Shown here: piece by piece, positions 11,555 to 22,640 of the stretch
Layout of the letters: each line of letters begins with the position of its first letter
How positions within the stretch are numbered: position 1 is the stretch's first letter
Source of the DNA: Omphiscola glabra
Taxonomy: Eukaryota > Mollusca > Gastropoda > Lymnaeidae
Assembly: GCA_964017045.1 (NCBI GenBank)
Contig: OZ024808.1
Coordinates: 22,433,418-22,497,417 of the forward strand
Length of the DNA: 64,000 bases
Reading direction: 5' to 3'
Made by a program: the position numbers and the translations under genes
The notes under the pieces: model-generated
Databases searched by the model: none
The model's input: only the letters and a program-made list of their open reading frames with translations
What the model was told of the DNA's origin: nothing

Positions 11555-12023
11555 TGTAGAGAACCTGGTTCGTCTCTGCTCTCTATTTAATCTGCAACCT
11601 TGTTCACTCTGTCTCGTGTGCACTCAATGATCGTTATAGTCTTTGAACATTTATTTGTCTTATCCTTTGCTTCACTTTCTCTCGCTCTCTCTGTCGTACT
11701 TAACTCCGACTGTCACGGTCCCTCTCTACTCCCGTCTGACCACCTGCCTGCCCGGCTGAGTTCTCCCCGGCTGAGTTCTGCCCTAGTCCGTCCGACTGTC
11801 TCTTTTATAATCCCCAGTTCCCAGGGCCCCATTCCTCTTCTTATGTAACACACCGCGTAATAGGTCATAAACCAACGCTGCCATTCCGTCGCGGGCAATC
11901 TGACAAGCTTGACACTTTGTTTGGTCAGTTGGTCTTAGGTCATAAAACCAACGCCATCATCCCTTACGGGTCGACTATTGTCTGGACACTACCTACACAG
12001 ACTACAGGTCTGGACACGCCACA
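11555..12023 (-). repeat. 5' LTR (469 bp)
   Basis: The full-length LTR, TGTGGCG...TCTACA on the minus strand. It carries a TC-rich tract near its inner end and a block missing from the other LTR. Confidence 0.88.
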
Positions 12024-12027
12024 ATAT

Positions 12028-12633
12028 TAATCTGAAATTTTTAAAGGACCGACTAATTTAGTGCAGATTATTTTCACAGGAGCATCATCAATGAGAAAGA
12101 TTTTCTCTATATAAATTAAGAATCACCACTTCGATGGTCAAAAACTGTTTAATGTGATGGTTGGGGTTCTAATGGGGTGATAGGCTACCAATGTTTCAAG
12201 CACTGATGTAAGACACTTAGCAGGACTCTTAATAAAAACAGATACTCTGGCACGTGAGCCAAATTGTGGGAGTTTGGCAAGGGAGTTATTCAATCACAAT
12301 ACTATGACGCCACGTAAACTTGTGTTTAAATTAATTTTTAAGTCTATTTTATTCGTCTGGGTTAGGCTGAGAAGTGAACCCACATCCCCCAGACACGGAG
12401 AGTCACGTTCTTCTGACCACATGGCCCACCCGCCCAATAGTAGGCTACTACGTACGCTGCATAAGTATTGTTGGAAATGAATAGTGAAGCTTCTGAGCCA
12501 CTGTACACATGACATGATAGTATGATGGCATAGAAATGTTCCTTCTGTAGCAAAACTTTTTGTAGGTTTTCGTAATCGACTCATCATCAATAAATCAACG
12601 CTAATTACTATCAAGGCTTTAACTCTAGGTAGG
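12028..12633. other. Unassigned non-coding stretch
   Basis: Only short overlapping frames on both strands, with no recognised domain. Confidence 0.4.
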
Positions 12634-12641
12634 CTCTAGCG

Positions 12642-12826
12642 CAGCGGTTCTCAACCCCCTTTGGGGGTCGAACAACCCTTTCCCAGGGGTCGCCTAAGAC
12701 CATCCGGAAACACATATACTCCACAGTTGTGAAGAAGAAACAAAACTTTTTTTTGTGGTTGGGGTTCGCCACAACATGAGGAATTGTATTAAGGGGTGGC
12801 GGCATTAGGGAGGTTGAGAACCACTT
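12642..12826. mobile_element. SPIN-like hAT MITE (185 bp)
   Basis: It starts CAGCGGTTCTCAACC and ends GGTTGAGAACCACTT, and holds the GGGTCG...GTCGCCTAAGACCAT segment characteristic of SPIN elements as I remember them. The flanks CTCTAGCG and CTCTAGAG match at 7 of 8 bases, an old 8-bp hAT target duplication. It is too short to encode a transposase. Confidence 0.85.
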
Positions 12827-12887
12827 CTCTAGAGACTCTTTGTAGATTATTAAAGACTGTAGCCAGCAGCGGCCACTGTTGTAGAGT

Positions 12888-13333
12888 CAGTGGCGAAGCT
12901 AGGGTTGGTGTCACCCGGGGCGGTAAACTCAGGGTGTCACCACACCCCCCCCCCCCTCTCTCTCTCTCTGACTTCCACGTTGGATTTCTTGGTAAAATAA
13001 GTTCAGAGAATAACAATGATAAGATGAAACACAAATTAGTTGAGGGTCAGGAGGTCAATGTATTTAAGAACTGTAACAACGTAAAGATAAAGTTATTTTT
13101 ACATTAAATTTACTTTATCTAAAATTTTCCTTTCCCTGGTTACGTGTGCGGAAAATGTACGTGTGATCAGTTATCCTTTTATGAAATATTGTTTAGACCG
13201 CGCAGTGTGCGCTCTGTAAATATGCAATTCTTCAAATTGGTATCAGCCTTGAGATGGTGTCACCCGGTGCGATCCGACCTCCCCCCCCCCCCCCCACACA
13301 CACACACATATCCCTAGCTAAGCTACGCCACTG
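12888..13333. mobile_element. hAT MITE with CAGTGGCG ends (446 bp)
   Basis: The ends are CAGTGGCGAAGCTAGGG and CTACGCCACTG. The flanking octamers TGTAGAGT and AGTAGCGT agree at 6 of 8 positions. Inside are C-runs near 12,949 and 13,281. A small plus frame through it is not a gene. Confidence 0.65.
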
Positions 13334-13544
13334 AGTAGCGTTACTTTCAAAGTAAATGACGGCTTACTGTATAACGGTTACCTGATTGGTGAGTTTCGAC
13401 AATGTTTGTAAATTGTAGACACAGCAGTTATTAGAAGGAAGACAAGTTTTAGAAGAAATTTGGCTTTAAAATATGTTGTGGTGTCCCTTGAATTGCGTTA
13501 AAATTAAGGAAACACGTGATACGAAGGCGCAGGAGGTTGACAGG

Positions 13545-13713
13545 GGGGGGATAGATTCTCTGGGCGCTAGTCTAGTTAGGGGCGCCAAAATGTGCTTATA
13601 TGATATTACTTTATTGATGAAAATAATGGGTTTTGTGAGCTGAAAAAAGAAAGGGGGTCTCTTTAAAACGATACTTGTCCCCGGGCCCCTTACACTCTAG
13701 CTACGCCTCTGCC
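13545..13713. mobile_element. Degraded MITE remnant
   Basis: It ends in CTCTAGCTACGCCTCTG, the same terminal sequence as the other CAGAGGCG/CAGTGGCG elements here. The left end is unclear. Confidence 0.4.
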
Positions 13714-13773
13714 ATTTAATAATTTGGGCCCAAAAGTAAAATTTGATGTAGTGTTGTGCGTTTTGCGCTGTGC

Positions 13774-13845
13774 GGCCCGTTGGTCTAGGGGTATGATTCT
13801 CGCTTAGGGTGCGAGAGGTCCCGGGTTCAAATCCCGGACGGGCCC
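13774..13845 (+). tRNA. tRNA-Pro (AGG)
   Basis: 72 nt folding into a standard cloverleaf. The GGCCCGT/ACGGGCC acceptor stem is fully paired. The anticodon arm is CTCGC-TTAGGGT-GCGAG, so the anticodon is AGG. The T arm is CCGGG-TTCAAAT-CCCGG, with discriminator C. A T-run follows immediately as a pol III terminator. The CCA end is not encoded, as expected in animals. Confidence 0.97.
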
Positions 13846-13859
13846 TTTTTAAATTTGAA

Positions 13860-14380
13860 AATTTAAAAAAAAAAAAAATAATTGCTGATTTACTGCTTAT
13901 AATATTATTCTTTTCAAATTCGATAGTTTTACAATATAATATGTCAGCAGACCGAACATAAAAACATAATTGATTGATATATTGATATAAATAAATATAC
14001 TTTTACATAACTTTAGAAAATATAGTATTGTTGATTTTGTGGTGGGGGTGAGTATTGGAGGTTTAGGTTTGGGGGGGGGGGGGCATAAATCCTACAATTT
14101 GTTTAGCATTATTATCATCATGACCTCTTCCTTGTACTTATTATCAAATTAAAGTGACTTAAATTACATTCATCATTAATGTCAAAGTAATTTCACCATT
14201 AATGTCAAAGTAGTGTCATCATTACTGTCAAAGTATTTTCATCATTAATCATTAATTTCAAGAATTTTAATGCTCGCATTTGAGATATGTAATAAATACT
14301 CATTTGTAAATTGTTTAAATCGTCTTTTCAAAGGTAAGCATGCTATATTTGATGTGAACGTTTGTAAAAAAAAAAAAAAA
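13860..14380. other. AT-rich spacer
   Basis: A-run at 13,862, G-run at 14,071, and a short imperfect repeat of 'CATTAATGTCAAAGTA' around 14,165-14,245. No gene is seen. Confidence 0.5.
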
Positions 14381-14388
14381 AAATATTT

Positions 14389-14858
14389 TTGCTTCTAGTA
14401 ACTTTCGCTAGTGAGACTCGGTCCCTTAACAGAACAGCTGAGAACTTGCTCACTACATGGGAGAGGGAGATCATCAGGAAACTATATGACCTAGTGATGG
14501 ACAATGATGTTTCGAGAACCCGTAAAAACCAAAAGCTTTCTCAGTTATACAATGGCCCACCGATAGTCGCAACAGTTTTTTTTTTGTTTTTTTTAAAGGC
14601 AGACTGCGCTGAACAGGACATATTGAAAGGATTCCGGATTAATTGTGGAGCAACAAAGGTGTTTTACAGGCACAAATGTAGGGGCAGACCAAGACTGATA
14701 AGGATCGACGATGTAGAGAAGGACTTACTTCAGTTGGGGGTTCGCCCATGGAGGCCGGAAGTCATGGATCGTTTCGAATTGAAGGATTTAATGCAACAGG
14801 CCAGGCCCTACATGGGCTATAGTGCCACTGTTGATAATGAGGGTTTGAAAAACTAGAA
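14389..14858 (+). pseudogene. LINE reverse-transcriptase C-terminal remnant
   Basis: The frame reads as the extreme C-terminus of a non-LTR retrotransposon polyprotein: 'SETRSLNRTAENLLTTWERE', later 'GRPRLIRIDDVEKDL' and 'GVRPWRPEVMDR', ending 'YSATVDNE'. The same tail occurs on the minus strand near 21,330-21,520 and 36,540-36,740. A T-run insertion (about 14,578-14,594) breaks the conserved pattern midway. A 5'-truncated copy, not a host gene. Confidence 0.75.
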
Positions 14859-15059
14859 AAAATAGATCCTACGCAAAAATTGTTTTCATTCTTAATTTGT
14901 CCATTAAATAATGTTGTTTGCAACTTATTAAGAATAGTGGGCTACATATTTCTATTCATGAAAATGGAATGCAAATCTACGAAAAGAATTACTTGTGTGA
15001 AATGTGCTACAATACATTCTCTAATTCTTCTTCTATATATTAAGGGCCCACGATCAATG

Positions 15060-15424
15060 TATTGATCATTCTGGCTCCTATGCATGTAGAGGGGATTCGT
15101 AATGTTTCTGTGCCTGGTGTTGATGGGGATAGTTCACTGGTTGCAAGGGCTAGACAGCGAGGGTATCAGGAACTGGGGTTTGGAAGGCCTGAGGCAGGCA
15201 ATAGACGCAAAAGTTTCAAGTGTTTTCGCCTCAACTGTTCCTTTTGTAAGCTTGTTCCAGTCTCTGATCCTCTTTGGCAGGAATGAGCAGTTCCTGTATA
15301 GAGTTCTTGTTGCTATGAGCCGGAACTGCCTGTCATGACCTCGTCGCTGTCTAGGGGGGAGAGGGACGAGTTTCTGTTTAATGCTGGAGCAGTGGGCCAG
15401 CCCATTATTTATGGTGTTCATCAT
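15060..15424 (-). pseudogene. LINE 3' end with reverse-transcriptase C-terminus
   Basis: The minus frame contains 'ATRTLYRNCSFLPKRIRDWN' followed by 'TLETFASIA', the typical close of a jockey/CR1-like LINE ORF2. Its 3' untranslated part (about 15,045-15,140) is repeated at 22,535-22,640 on the plus strand, which supports a dispersed element. Confidence 0.75.
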
Positions 15425-15674
15425 TCAATACGGTGGGTTTTTTTTTAATTACGAAATTTTCTGAAGCAAATTTTTAAAAAAAATTAATTACAACACGCAA
15501 GTTAGGGTATTTGAACCATAAACTAAACATGACTACATTTTTTTTTTAAATCTGTAGTCTTTATTATTCTGTCAGCTCTTTCATACATTATTTTTCTAAG
15601 TAAGCGACTTTTATTTCTTGCTTGGTGAAGAATTGTTTTTTAAAGAAAAATTAAATTAAAAAAATAAAATGATG

Positions 15675-15746
15675 GGGCCCGTCCGGGATTTGAACCCGGG
15701 ACCTCTCGCACCCAAAGCGAGAATCATACCCCTAGACCAACGGGCC
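15675..15746 (-). tRNA. tRNA-Pro (TGG)
   Basis: 72 nt on the minus strand with acceptor GGCCCGT/ACGGGCC, anticodon loop TTTGGGT (anticodon TGG) and discriminator C. A T-run follows on the minus strand. It is nearly identical to the AGG gene except at the anticodon. Confidence 0.97.
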
Positions 15747-16630
15747 ACACACCTTTCAAGCGCCAGGTATTAAGATTTTAAAAATAATATAGTCTGCATT
15801 ATCCACGGTTAATTGCACCAAGGGTCAAGTCAGAGACATGATAATGTGGGATGTTCCCCAAAATTACAAATCCCCCTCCCACAGGAAAAAACACACAAAA
15901 ATATATGTATTTCTTTCCTCGACCAAACGAAAGGTACGTGAACGCCGTTTGCCAATTTCATGTGTTAAAAGTATTCCTTAACAAGTAGATATATTATTAA
16001 AGTCTCAGTATCACTTAAACTTTAGGTCTTATTGTTCCATTGTTACTCGGCCGACATTTTTCGATAATTGCCATTTAGTAGAATTAATACAGTCTGGTAG
16101 TATACTCTATGGGGCCATCCACTAATCCAGTGTTTCTTTCAGGCATACCTTAGGGGGGGGGGGCACTGCCCCCCCGGAGCAAGTCAAGTGCCTCCCCGGG
16201 GGAAAATGTGCTGTTAGTGGTGACAATTTAATTTTTATAAATTTTTTAAAAGTTATTGAAATGTGTGCCTTTAATCGATTACAATTATTGGAACAAATAA
16301 AATATTGCTTTGTTCGATATATATTGATGATCCATAGCGTTCAGGTTAATCTTGTTACAGGCTCGCAGAAATCGATTATAAATATGGTATTGTTTTGAAA
16401 ATTGGCCGCTCCAGATCAGAAAGCTAAATTTTTACTTTTTCTGATTCGCAGATATCGGTATCTTTTATTTAATTTCATTTTGGAGCTGCACACGTTGAAA
16501 GACTTTTTTAATAACGCTGTATTAAACTACCTTTTCATCGATATAAATGTCTGTAAATTAAATATAGTTCTTGCTAAGAAATAAACATGTGGAATCTGTT
16601 TTCAAATTAAATTGTATAATAGCATCATGC
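15747..16630. other. Spacer with a hAT-like end
   Basis: No gene. CAGTGTTTCTTTCAG at about 16,130 followed by G and C runs matches, in reverse orientation, the end at about 23,480-23,500 (CTGAAAGAAACACTG), so this is probably one end of a degraded hAT family member. Confidence 0.45.
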
Positions 16631-16635
16631 TTTAA

Positions 16636-19600
16636 CCCCTTCGGACACGAACTCAGAATTTCATCTGAAAAAATTATTTGATAGTTGGGACCTGATATAT
16701 GGGACATCCTGATATGGCCATATTAAGGATTTGACCATTGCTCATTAAATATGCAAATTAATGCATGTGTACATACGTACACACTGTGTATCAATTCAGT
16801 ATAATAAAATAAAAACACATAATGACAACATGATAAAAATTGTAGAATTCCAAGACAATTATGAAAACAATCCCAATTTTAATTATTTAAGTAGCCAATT
16901 ATATGACTTTTAAAGTATTTGAACATATTATTTGTAATAATACAACATCAAAATGAGACAAATAAATGTGAATATGGGTAGGAAATAGAGGATGTTCATT
17001 TGTTGTGAAACTTTAAAAAACAGTTTTTGTCACTATTGCAGCACAGAAATAGGTTACATTTATTACATTTGAACCTACTACGACCTTTACATCCTTCTAG
17101 TTTGCACCTTTGACCTAACTCTTTGATGCAGATTGGAAAATGTCCGAACTGATCATATCGGACCTTTGATACTGGTCGCTCTGCAGCCTTTGCTCGCTTT
17201 GGAGAAGGAATTACAGTATTTAAATCATCAATAACTGCTAGTGGTGCTCTGGGTCTACCAACAGGTCGGCAAATCTGTGGTGTGACCAAGCATGCCTTTA
17301 TCAACATGTCTGCAACCTCACTCCTGAAACCAAGAAGATCCAAAATATTTTTTTTTGGAGTTCCATTTTGAATTTCAATGTCATGATACTGTAACCATGA
17401 ATTTGAAAGAGCAAAGTCTACAAAATGAAATATCATTCGAACTGGCCATTTCTTTGTTTTAGCCTTAATCCTATACTTTGAAATAAGAAAGTCCATTTTG
17501 TCTACTCCGCCCATAAAGTCATTATAGACCTGTATGCATTTTGGTCTATCCACAGAAATAAATTCTTTGCTACTCGCACTCCATCGTCTAACTTTATCAA
17601 GATCTTCAACACCAACAAAGCTGGAAGCTATTGTAACTGGTTTATTGTCCATCCATCTGACCATACAAATATCTCCTTCTGCACTAACTTTACAGTCGGT
17701 TGATCCACGACCATCTTTTTTCAGGTCTTTTTCTGATTTCATAACACATCCCATCATTCTGTTGGATTTAACAACTCCTAAAGAATAAATCCCTAACCAT
17801 TTTAATTCCTTAATGAGAGGAAGTCCAGTAAAGAAATTGTCAAAACAAAGTTTGTAGTTTTTGTTCGGAGGTATGCTTTGTGCTAGACGGAGAACAATTG
17901 AAGCGCCAAGTCCTAAATGTTTTTTATTTTCAGAAATTCCAGTTCCTGCTCCTTGATAAAGTTCAAAATCTATGGCTCGCCCAGATTTGCCACAGATAAC
18001 AAAATTTTTCACTCCCACAGGAGTTGGTTTGCCCTTGATAAATTGTTTTGCTGGCACTTTGCCTGTGAATGGAATCATCTGCTCGTCGACTGAATTAAAT
18101 TCTTCTCTGGGCAGCTGTAAGCAACGAGCTCTTATTGCCTCAACAAGCGGTTGAATCTTCCAAAATTTATTTTGCTGCTCGTTTGGCTGAGGTTTTTCTC
18201 CAGCAAAAATGTGTATGCTGCTTCGAAGTAGCATATAGCGATTCACAGGCATGATTTCAGAAACGGAATTAACTCTGGTGGCTTTTTGCCAATACATTCT
18301 AATTCTTGGAAATTTTAAGTTTCCCATAATAATAGTGATAGCAAAAAATTTTTGCAACTCTTCTGCTGTAGTATTTAAATTGTTTCCAGTTTTCATAAGA
18401 TGATATATATTAGTTTGCTCCACAAATTTTTCAAATGTTTCAGCCTTGAAATATTCAAGAAAATATTGGCAAGGGGATGAAAATCCACTCCCCAGATCAA
18501 GTTTATCTATCCATGTGGTATTTGGATTAAATGGTTCTCTTGGAGAGCGCCATTTTATTGAAGAAGTTGTTCCCGGCGTTGAGGGGCCGACACCAGCATT
18601 GTCATCTTCGTCACTGACAACATGATCATAATCAGTACTTCGATGCGCTTCATCATCATGCGCCTCATTGTCAGGGCTGTATGTTTCATCACTCGAGTCA
18701 TCTGACTCTGACAAATCAAATTCAGAATCATCAAGGTGATCCAGTACATAGTCAAGAGTTAGATGTTGTCTTTGAGGTCTACCTACATGAAAAAAGTTTT
18801 TAAAAATTAGCTAATATTTTTCACTGAAATTATTAGACATTGTAAATAATATTAGAGGCCTACTGAACACTAAATTATATTATTTAACTAAAGATCTAAT
18901 TGTAGAGAATACTAATGCATTTAAAAAAGAAATTAGATTCAAATCTCATTCTGATCAAACAAAATTATATTAGTTTTTTAGGCTTTAACTTTAACTTTAC
19001 GGCAGATAAATACTATAGCTTCGTCATTAGCATAAATTAGAGTATAGCGAGAATTGACATTAGGACGTAGATCTTTGTACTGTGTATTATCTTAGTATTA
19101 TGCCCAGAAAATTACATAAAATTGATAGATAAGAATACTCATTAGATTTAGTCTTAGACAGTAAAAATCTTATGTGAATTTCTGTAAGGCTGTAGCCTTA
19201 TTCTAATCAAAGTCTAATTGAAATTGAAGTGTTATTGTCTTTAATTTCTTTAATTATTTTATTTATTAATTCTAATTAAGAATACCTGTAAATGTTAACC
19301 TTAATAGAAAATGTAATTAAATTGACAGCAATGATAAACAAGCACAACACAACTAGATATCTAGCTAGTACGATCCTATTAATCAAGATCAAACCTATTA
19401 TCGCACTTTACTTATTTGAAGCATGCTGTGAACATTTGTGCACACCACTATTTCAAAAATTCTGTAGCACACAGAATTTTTTTTATAAATATTAAAATTA
19501 TATTTTCACAAAGGAAAAGACTTTAAGTATCGTTTCAAAGTGCGTTATGAAATGAAATCTAACTATAAATTACTTTTTTTAACTGTACAAAACACTTACC

Positions 19601-19801
19601 TGAATGCATGTTTTTTTCCCTGGAAGCCATCATGAATATCTAATTATTTTAAACTTTACCGGAAAAGATTTTAGCATCAAAAAGTCGAATTAGTTGTAAT
19701 AATTTTTAAAAAAGCGAAACAATACAAGAAAATATTAAATTTCTAATACAAAATTACTGTTAAAGACGTGTGTACAAATGTACACACCGTGTACGAAGGG
19801 G
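16636..19801 (-). mobile_element. Complete piggyBac transposon (3,166 bp)
   Basis: TTAA flanks both sides (16,632-16,635 and 19,802-19,805). The ends CCCCTTCGGACACG and CCCCTTCGTACACG (the latter read from the right) differ at one of 14 positions. Subterminal GTGTACATACGTACACAC- and GTGTACAAATGTACACAC-type palindromes lie inside each end (about 16,765 and 19,768). The internal transposase is open throughout. Every structural requirement of a piggyBac element is visible. Confidence 0.95.
16996..19633 (-). CDS. piggyBac transposase, two exons, about 606 residues
   Basis: Exon 1 is 19,633-19,600 (ATGATG start, 34 nt). Exon 2 is 18,782-16,996. The 817-bp intron has a CAG|GTAAGT donor and a TAG acceptor, and the join is in frame. 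The protein cuts at TTAA and moves the element without leaving a scar, as known for this family. An acidic, Ser/Asp-rich N-terminus is followed by the DDE_Tnp_1_7 catalytic region. The catalytic Asp residues are at about 244 (in SVDEQM), 326 (in CFDNFFT) and 439/442 (in GGVDKMD), spaced as in known piggyBac transposases. The last ~45 residues hold a Cys-rich zinc domain (C..C..C..C..CC) used for end binding. No stop or frameshift was found, so it may be active or recently active. A host-domesticated PGBD-like gene is less likely because the ends and TTAA sites are preserved. Confidence 0.92.
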
Positions 19802-19805
19802 TTAA

Positions 19806-21300
19806 AAAATCATTTTTAGCAAACATTTTAAAGTAGTAGATTCCATAGATGTATGCTGACATAGATAAAATGAAAATTTAAAAATAATAATAATAATTTT
19901 AAAACAAAAAATTAGGAATTTACCGGTTACATACAAATAGTGGACATTTCATCATAATTATTAAATCGAGTGTTTCTAATTTTTTAACACAGTTTCGGGA
20001 ACAGAGTAAAATGATTTTTTAAAAAAATAGTCTTTATTTATTAAATCCCAATGACTTTTCTCTGTTAATATGATAATAATAAACAATCTTCCCCAGCTGC
20101 TTGAACTATTTAAAAAAATTATTTTAAGATGATAATCCAGAAGAAAGAATATAATATATATTTAAACAAAGAATAAAAAAATCGAGTATTTCGATTATCT
20201 TGTAAATGCCATTTTTTGGTAGTAGTTAAAAAAAAATATATGGAATTGGTTAAAAAATTGTTTTCAAGTATAATATCGAAGAGGCAAGTTGTAATGATCT
20301 GAAGCAAATTATAGTTGTCTAAATTTCTTAATTAACATTTCAATCAACTGAATATTGAGAATTGAAACTTTAATAATTTATACGAAAAAAAATCACACAT
20401 TAATAAATATATGAGTCTTCTGTAAACAATTCTTGACTTCTGAACAATTATGTCGGTTACATATGATTTATAAATAAATACCAATTTTGAAAACCCATAA
20501 AGATATAGTCTATAGCCTTTTGTACAGAAAAGCTTTTTTTCTTTTTGACTTTGGTGAAACTTGGAAATATTTTGAAATAAACGTATGTTTTTGTTTTTTC
20601 TTCTTCGTTCAAAATGTAAAACTATTTTAGCATTTCTTTTTTGGGATGGATACATTATTTGGAAGGAATTCTTTTTTCTTAACTTAAAAAATATTTTGTA
20701 GTAAATTCATTATTTTTATGTAGTTGATCCCAAAAATATTTTAAGATAATAACTTTAAAAATACGTTACTTTTCAATTTTTAAAAAAAATGTTTGAATAC
20801 CACACTTAGTCGAGCAGAGACGTCGCTTGACTTTTTATGGCACCCGTGCTAATTTTTGGTTTTTTCCTTCCCTACCTAGCAGTAAAAGTTGATAATTTAA
20901 TGTAATTACAGCCCAAATTTAAGCCCCTAAAATATACGAGGCCCCATGCAGCTATGTGGGTTGCAGACCTCATACGATGGCTCTTAGGTCAAATGACACA
21001 TAAAATCTTAACTAGCATCTCTCCCGTTGCTCTACAGTTAAGTGTTTAATGATGCGAAACTAAATTTAACTACGGTATGTAAAAAAAAATGCATTCTTGC
21101 ATTTTGAACTTATCAAAAAATTGCCGGGGCCTATAAAGTTTTAAGGAGCAGTCTAAGCTAATGAGTATCTCTCGATAAAAAACATACCCAAAGGGCTCCC
21201 AACTGGACTGAATTTATTTAATATTGTACTGGTGGAAGAGTTAGTGATGTCCTGTTATTATCGTTATTTCTAGCGCTTCCCACCCAAATGTCTGAAATGT
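19806..21300. other. Very AT-rich stretch, no gene seen
   Basis: Only short AT-driven frames on both strands. The part from about 20,820 to 21,000 resembles degraded MITE sequence. Confidence 0.5.
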
Positions 21301-21309
21301 TTACATCAG

Positions 21310-22400
21310 TGGCGCTTCATCCCATTTAGGGCCCTGGCCTGCTCCACCCCATTCTTCCATTGGGATCGATCCATCGCTTTACACCTCCATGTGCGAACCC
21401 CAACCTTTGTAAGCCCTTCTCTACATCGTCAATCCATCTCAGTCTTGGTCGACCGGTGAGCCGTCTGCCCCTAGGTTTCTGCCTGTAGATCGTTTTTGTT
21501 GCTCCAGAAACCGGCATCCTTTCAATGTGTCCTGCCTAGGGCAGTATGCCTTTTTTTAAATATTGTTGTTACTATGGATGGGTATTTGTACAATTGATAT
21601 AGTTCTTAGTTTGTAAGGATTCCCAAAACAAAATTGTCTATCATCGGGTTATATATTTAGCAGGTTCTCTGCTTTTCTGGTAGGAACCAAGTCTCACTAC
21701 TGGTCTTGTGATAGTGGTGTATACTGCCTTCTTTGTTCCCTTAGCGAGATTTTTGCTTTGAAGTAGCTTTTGTAAATTGAAATAAGAACGGTTGCATGCT
21801 GTTATTCTTTCTTGCACCTCCGATTGTATTTCCTCTTGCTTATTTATAGTCACCCCTAGATATTTGAAAGTAGCTACCCTCTCAAAGGCGTAGATGTTCA
21901 TATTGATGAAGTCATCAGTGCGTATTTCCTGACATCATAACTATTGCCTTCGCTTTATTTACATCAAGACCAGCTTTGACCGTCACATCTTCAAGTTCCC
22001 TGAAAGTTTTAATTATATCATCAATGCTGTTTCTACCAAGTAGCGCTATATCGTCTGTGTAGGCCAGGTATTGCGGTGGCTGGCTTTATAAAGTTCCTTA
22101 TGGTTGTTCTGTACCACCTCTCAGGTGCTCACACGTATGTTTCTAATGCTTTTTTCTAAAATGATGTTGAAAATGATACACGGATTTCCTTGTCTGAGGC
22201 CCAGATTGATTGGGAACTCCCTCAAGTACTCCCTCTGTACTTTGATTCTACTTTTGTAGTTATTCATCGTCATATGTATGAGTCGGGTAAGTTTGTTAAG
22301 GACTCCAAGTTCCAGCACAGCATCGTTCATGTATTTGCTGTCTATGCTATCATAACCTGATTTGTAGTCCACATACAGTTGGTGTATGGTAATGTATTCT
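21310..22400 (-). pseudogene. Degraded LINE reverse transcriptase
   Basis: On the minus strand, pieces follow in RT order: 'DYKSGYDSIDSKYMNDAVLE' with 'LRQGNPCIIFNIILEK' (22,372-22,121), 'VATFKYLGVTINKQEEI' (21,901-21,641), then the C-terminal 'GRPRLRWIDDVEKGLQRLGF' (21,517-21,326). They lie in different frames with stops between, so the copy is dead. Confidence 0.75.
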
Positions 22401-22534
22401 TAGCATTTTTCTACGAGACATCTAACAGTAAATATATGAACGTTTGAAATGCCCCTTCACACATTGTCTTAAAGATACATTGAATACAGTGCATGATACC
22501 ATCACTAGGTAACTCTTGTTACCAGTGAAATATC

Positions 22535-22640
22535 CTCATCAACACCAGGCACAGAAACAGTGCAAATCCCATCTACATTCATAGGAGCCATAATAATCAA
22601 TAAATTGATCGTGGGCCCTTAATAGACAGTAAAAGGAGAA
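22535..22640 (+). repeat. LINE 3'-untranslated fragment
   Basis: It repeats, in opposite orientation, the segment at about 15,045-15,140, from 'CATCAACACCAGGCACAGAA' to 'GATCGTGGGCCCTT'. Confidence 0.75.

Larger units (their letters stand above)
8847..12023 (-). mobile_element. Non-autonomous LTR retrotransposon (Gag, protease, integrase-like tail; no RT)
   Basis: On the minus strand the order is: 5' LTR (11,555-12,023), primer-binding-like site, Gag, a CCHC zinc knuckle region, an aspartic protease, an integrase C-terminal-like tail, a purine-rich tract and the 3' LTR (8,847-9,081). Each LTR starts TGTGGCG and ends TCTACA. The sequence ATAT flanks both ends (8843-8846 and 12,024-12,027), a possible 4-bp target duplication. 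Reverse transcriptase, RNase H and the integrase catalytic core are absent, and the protease passes straight into the tail in one frame. That points to an internally deleted derivative needing a partner element. The two LTRs differ by a large block deletion. Confidence 0.88.
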
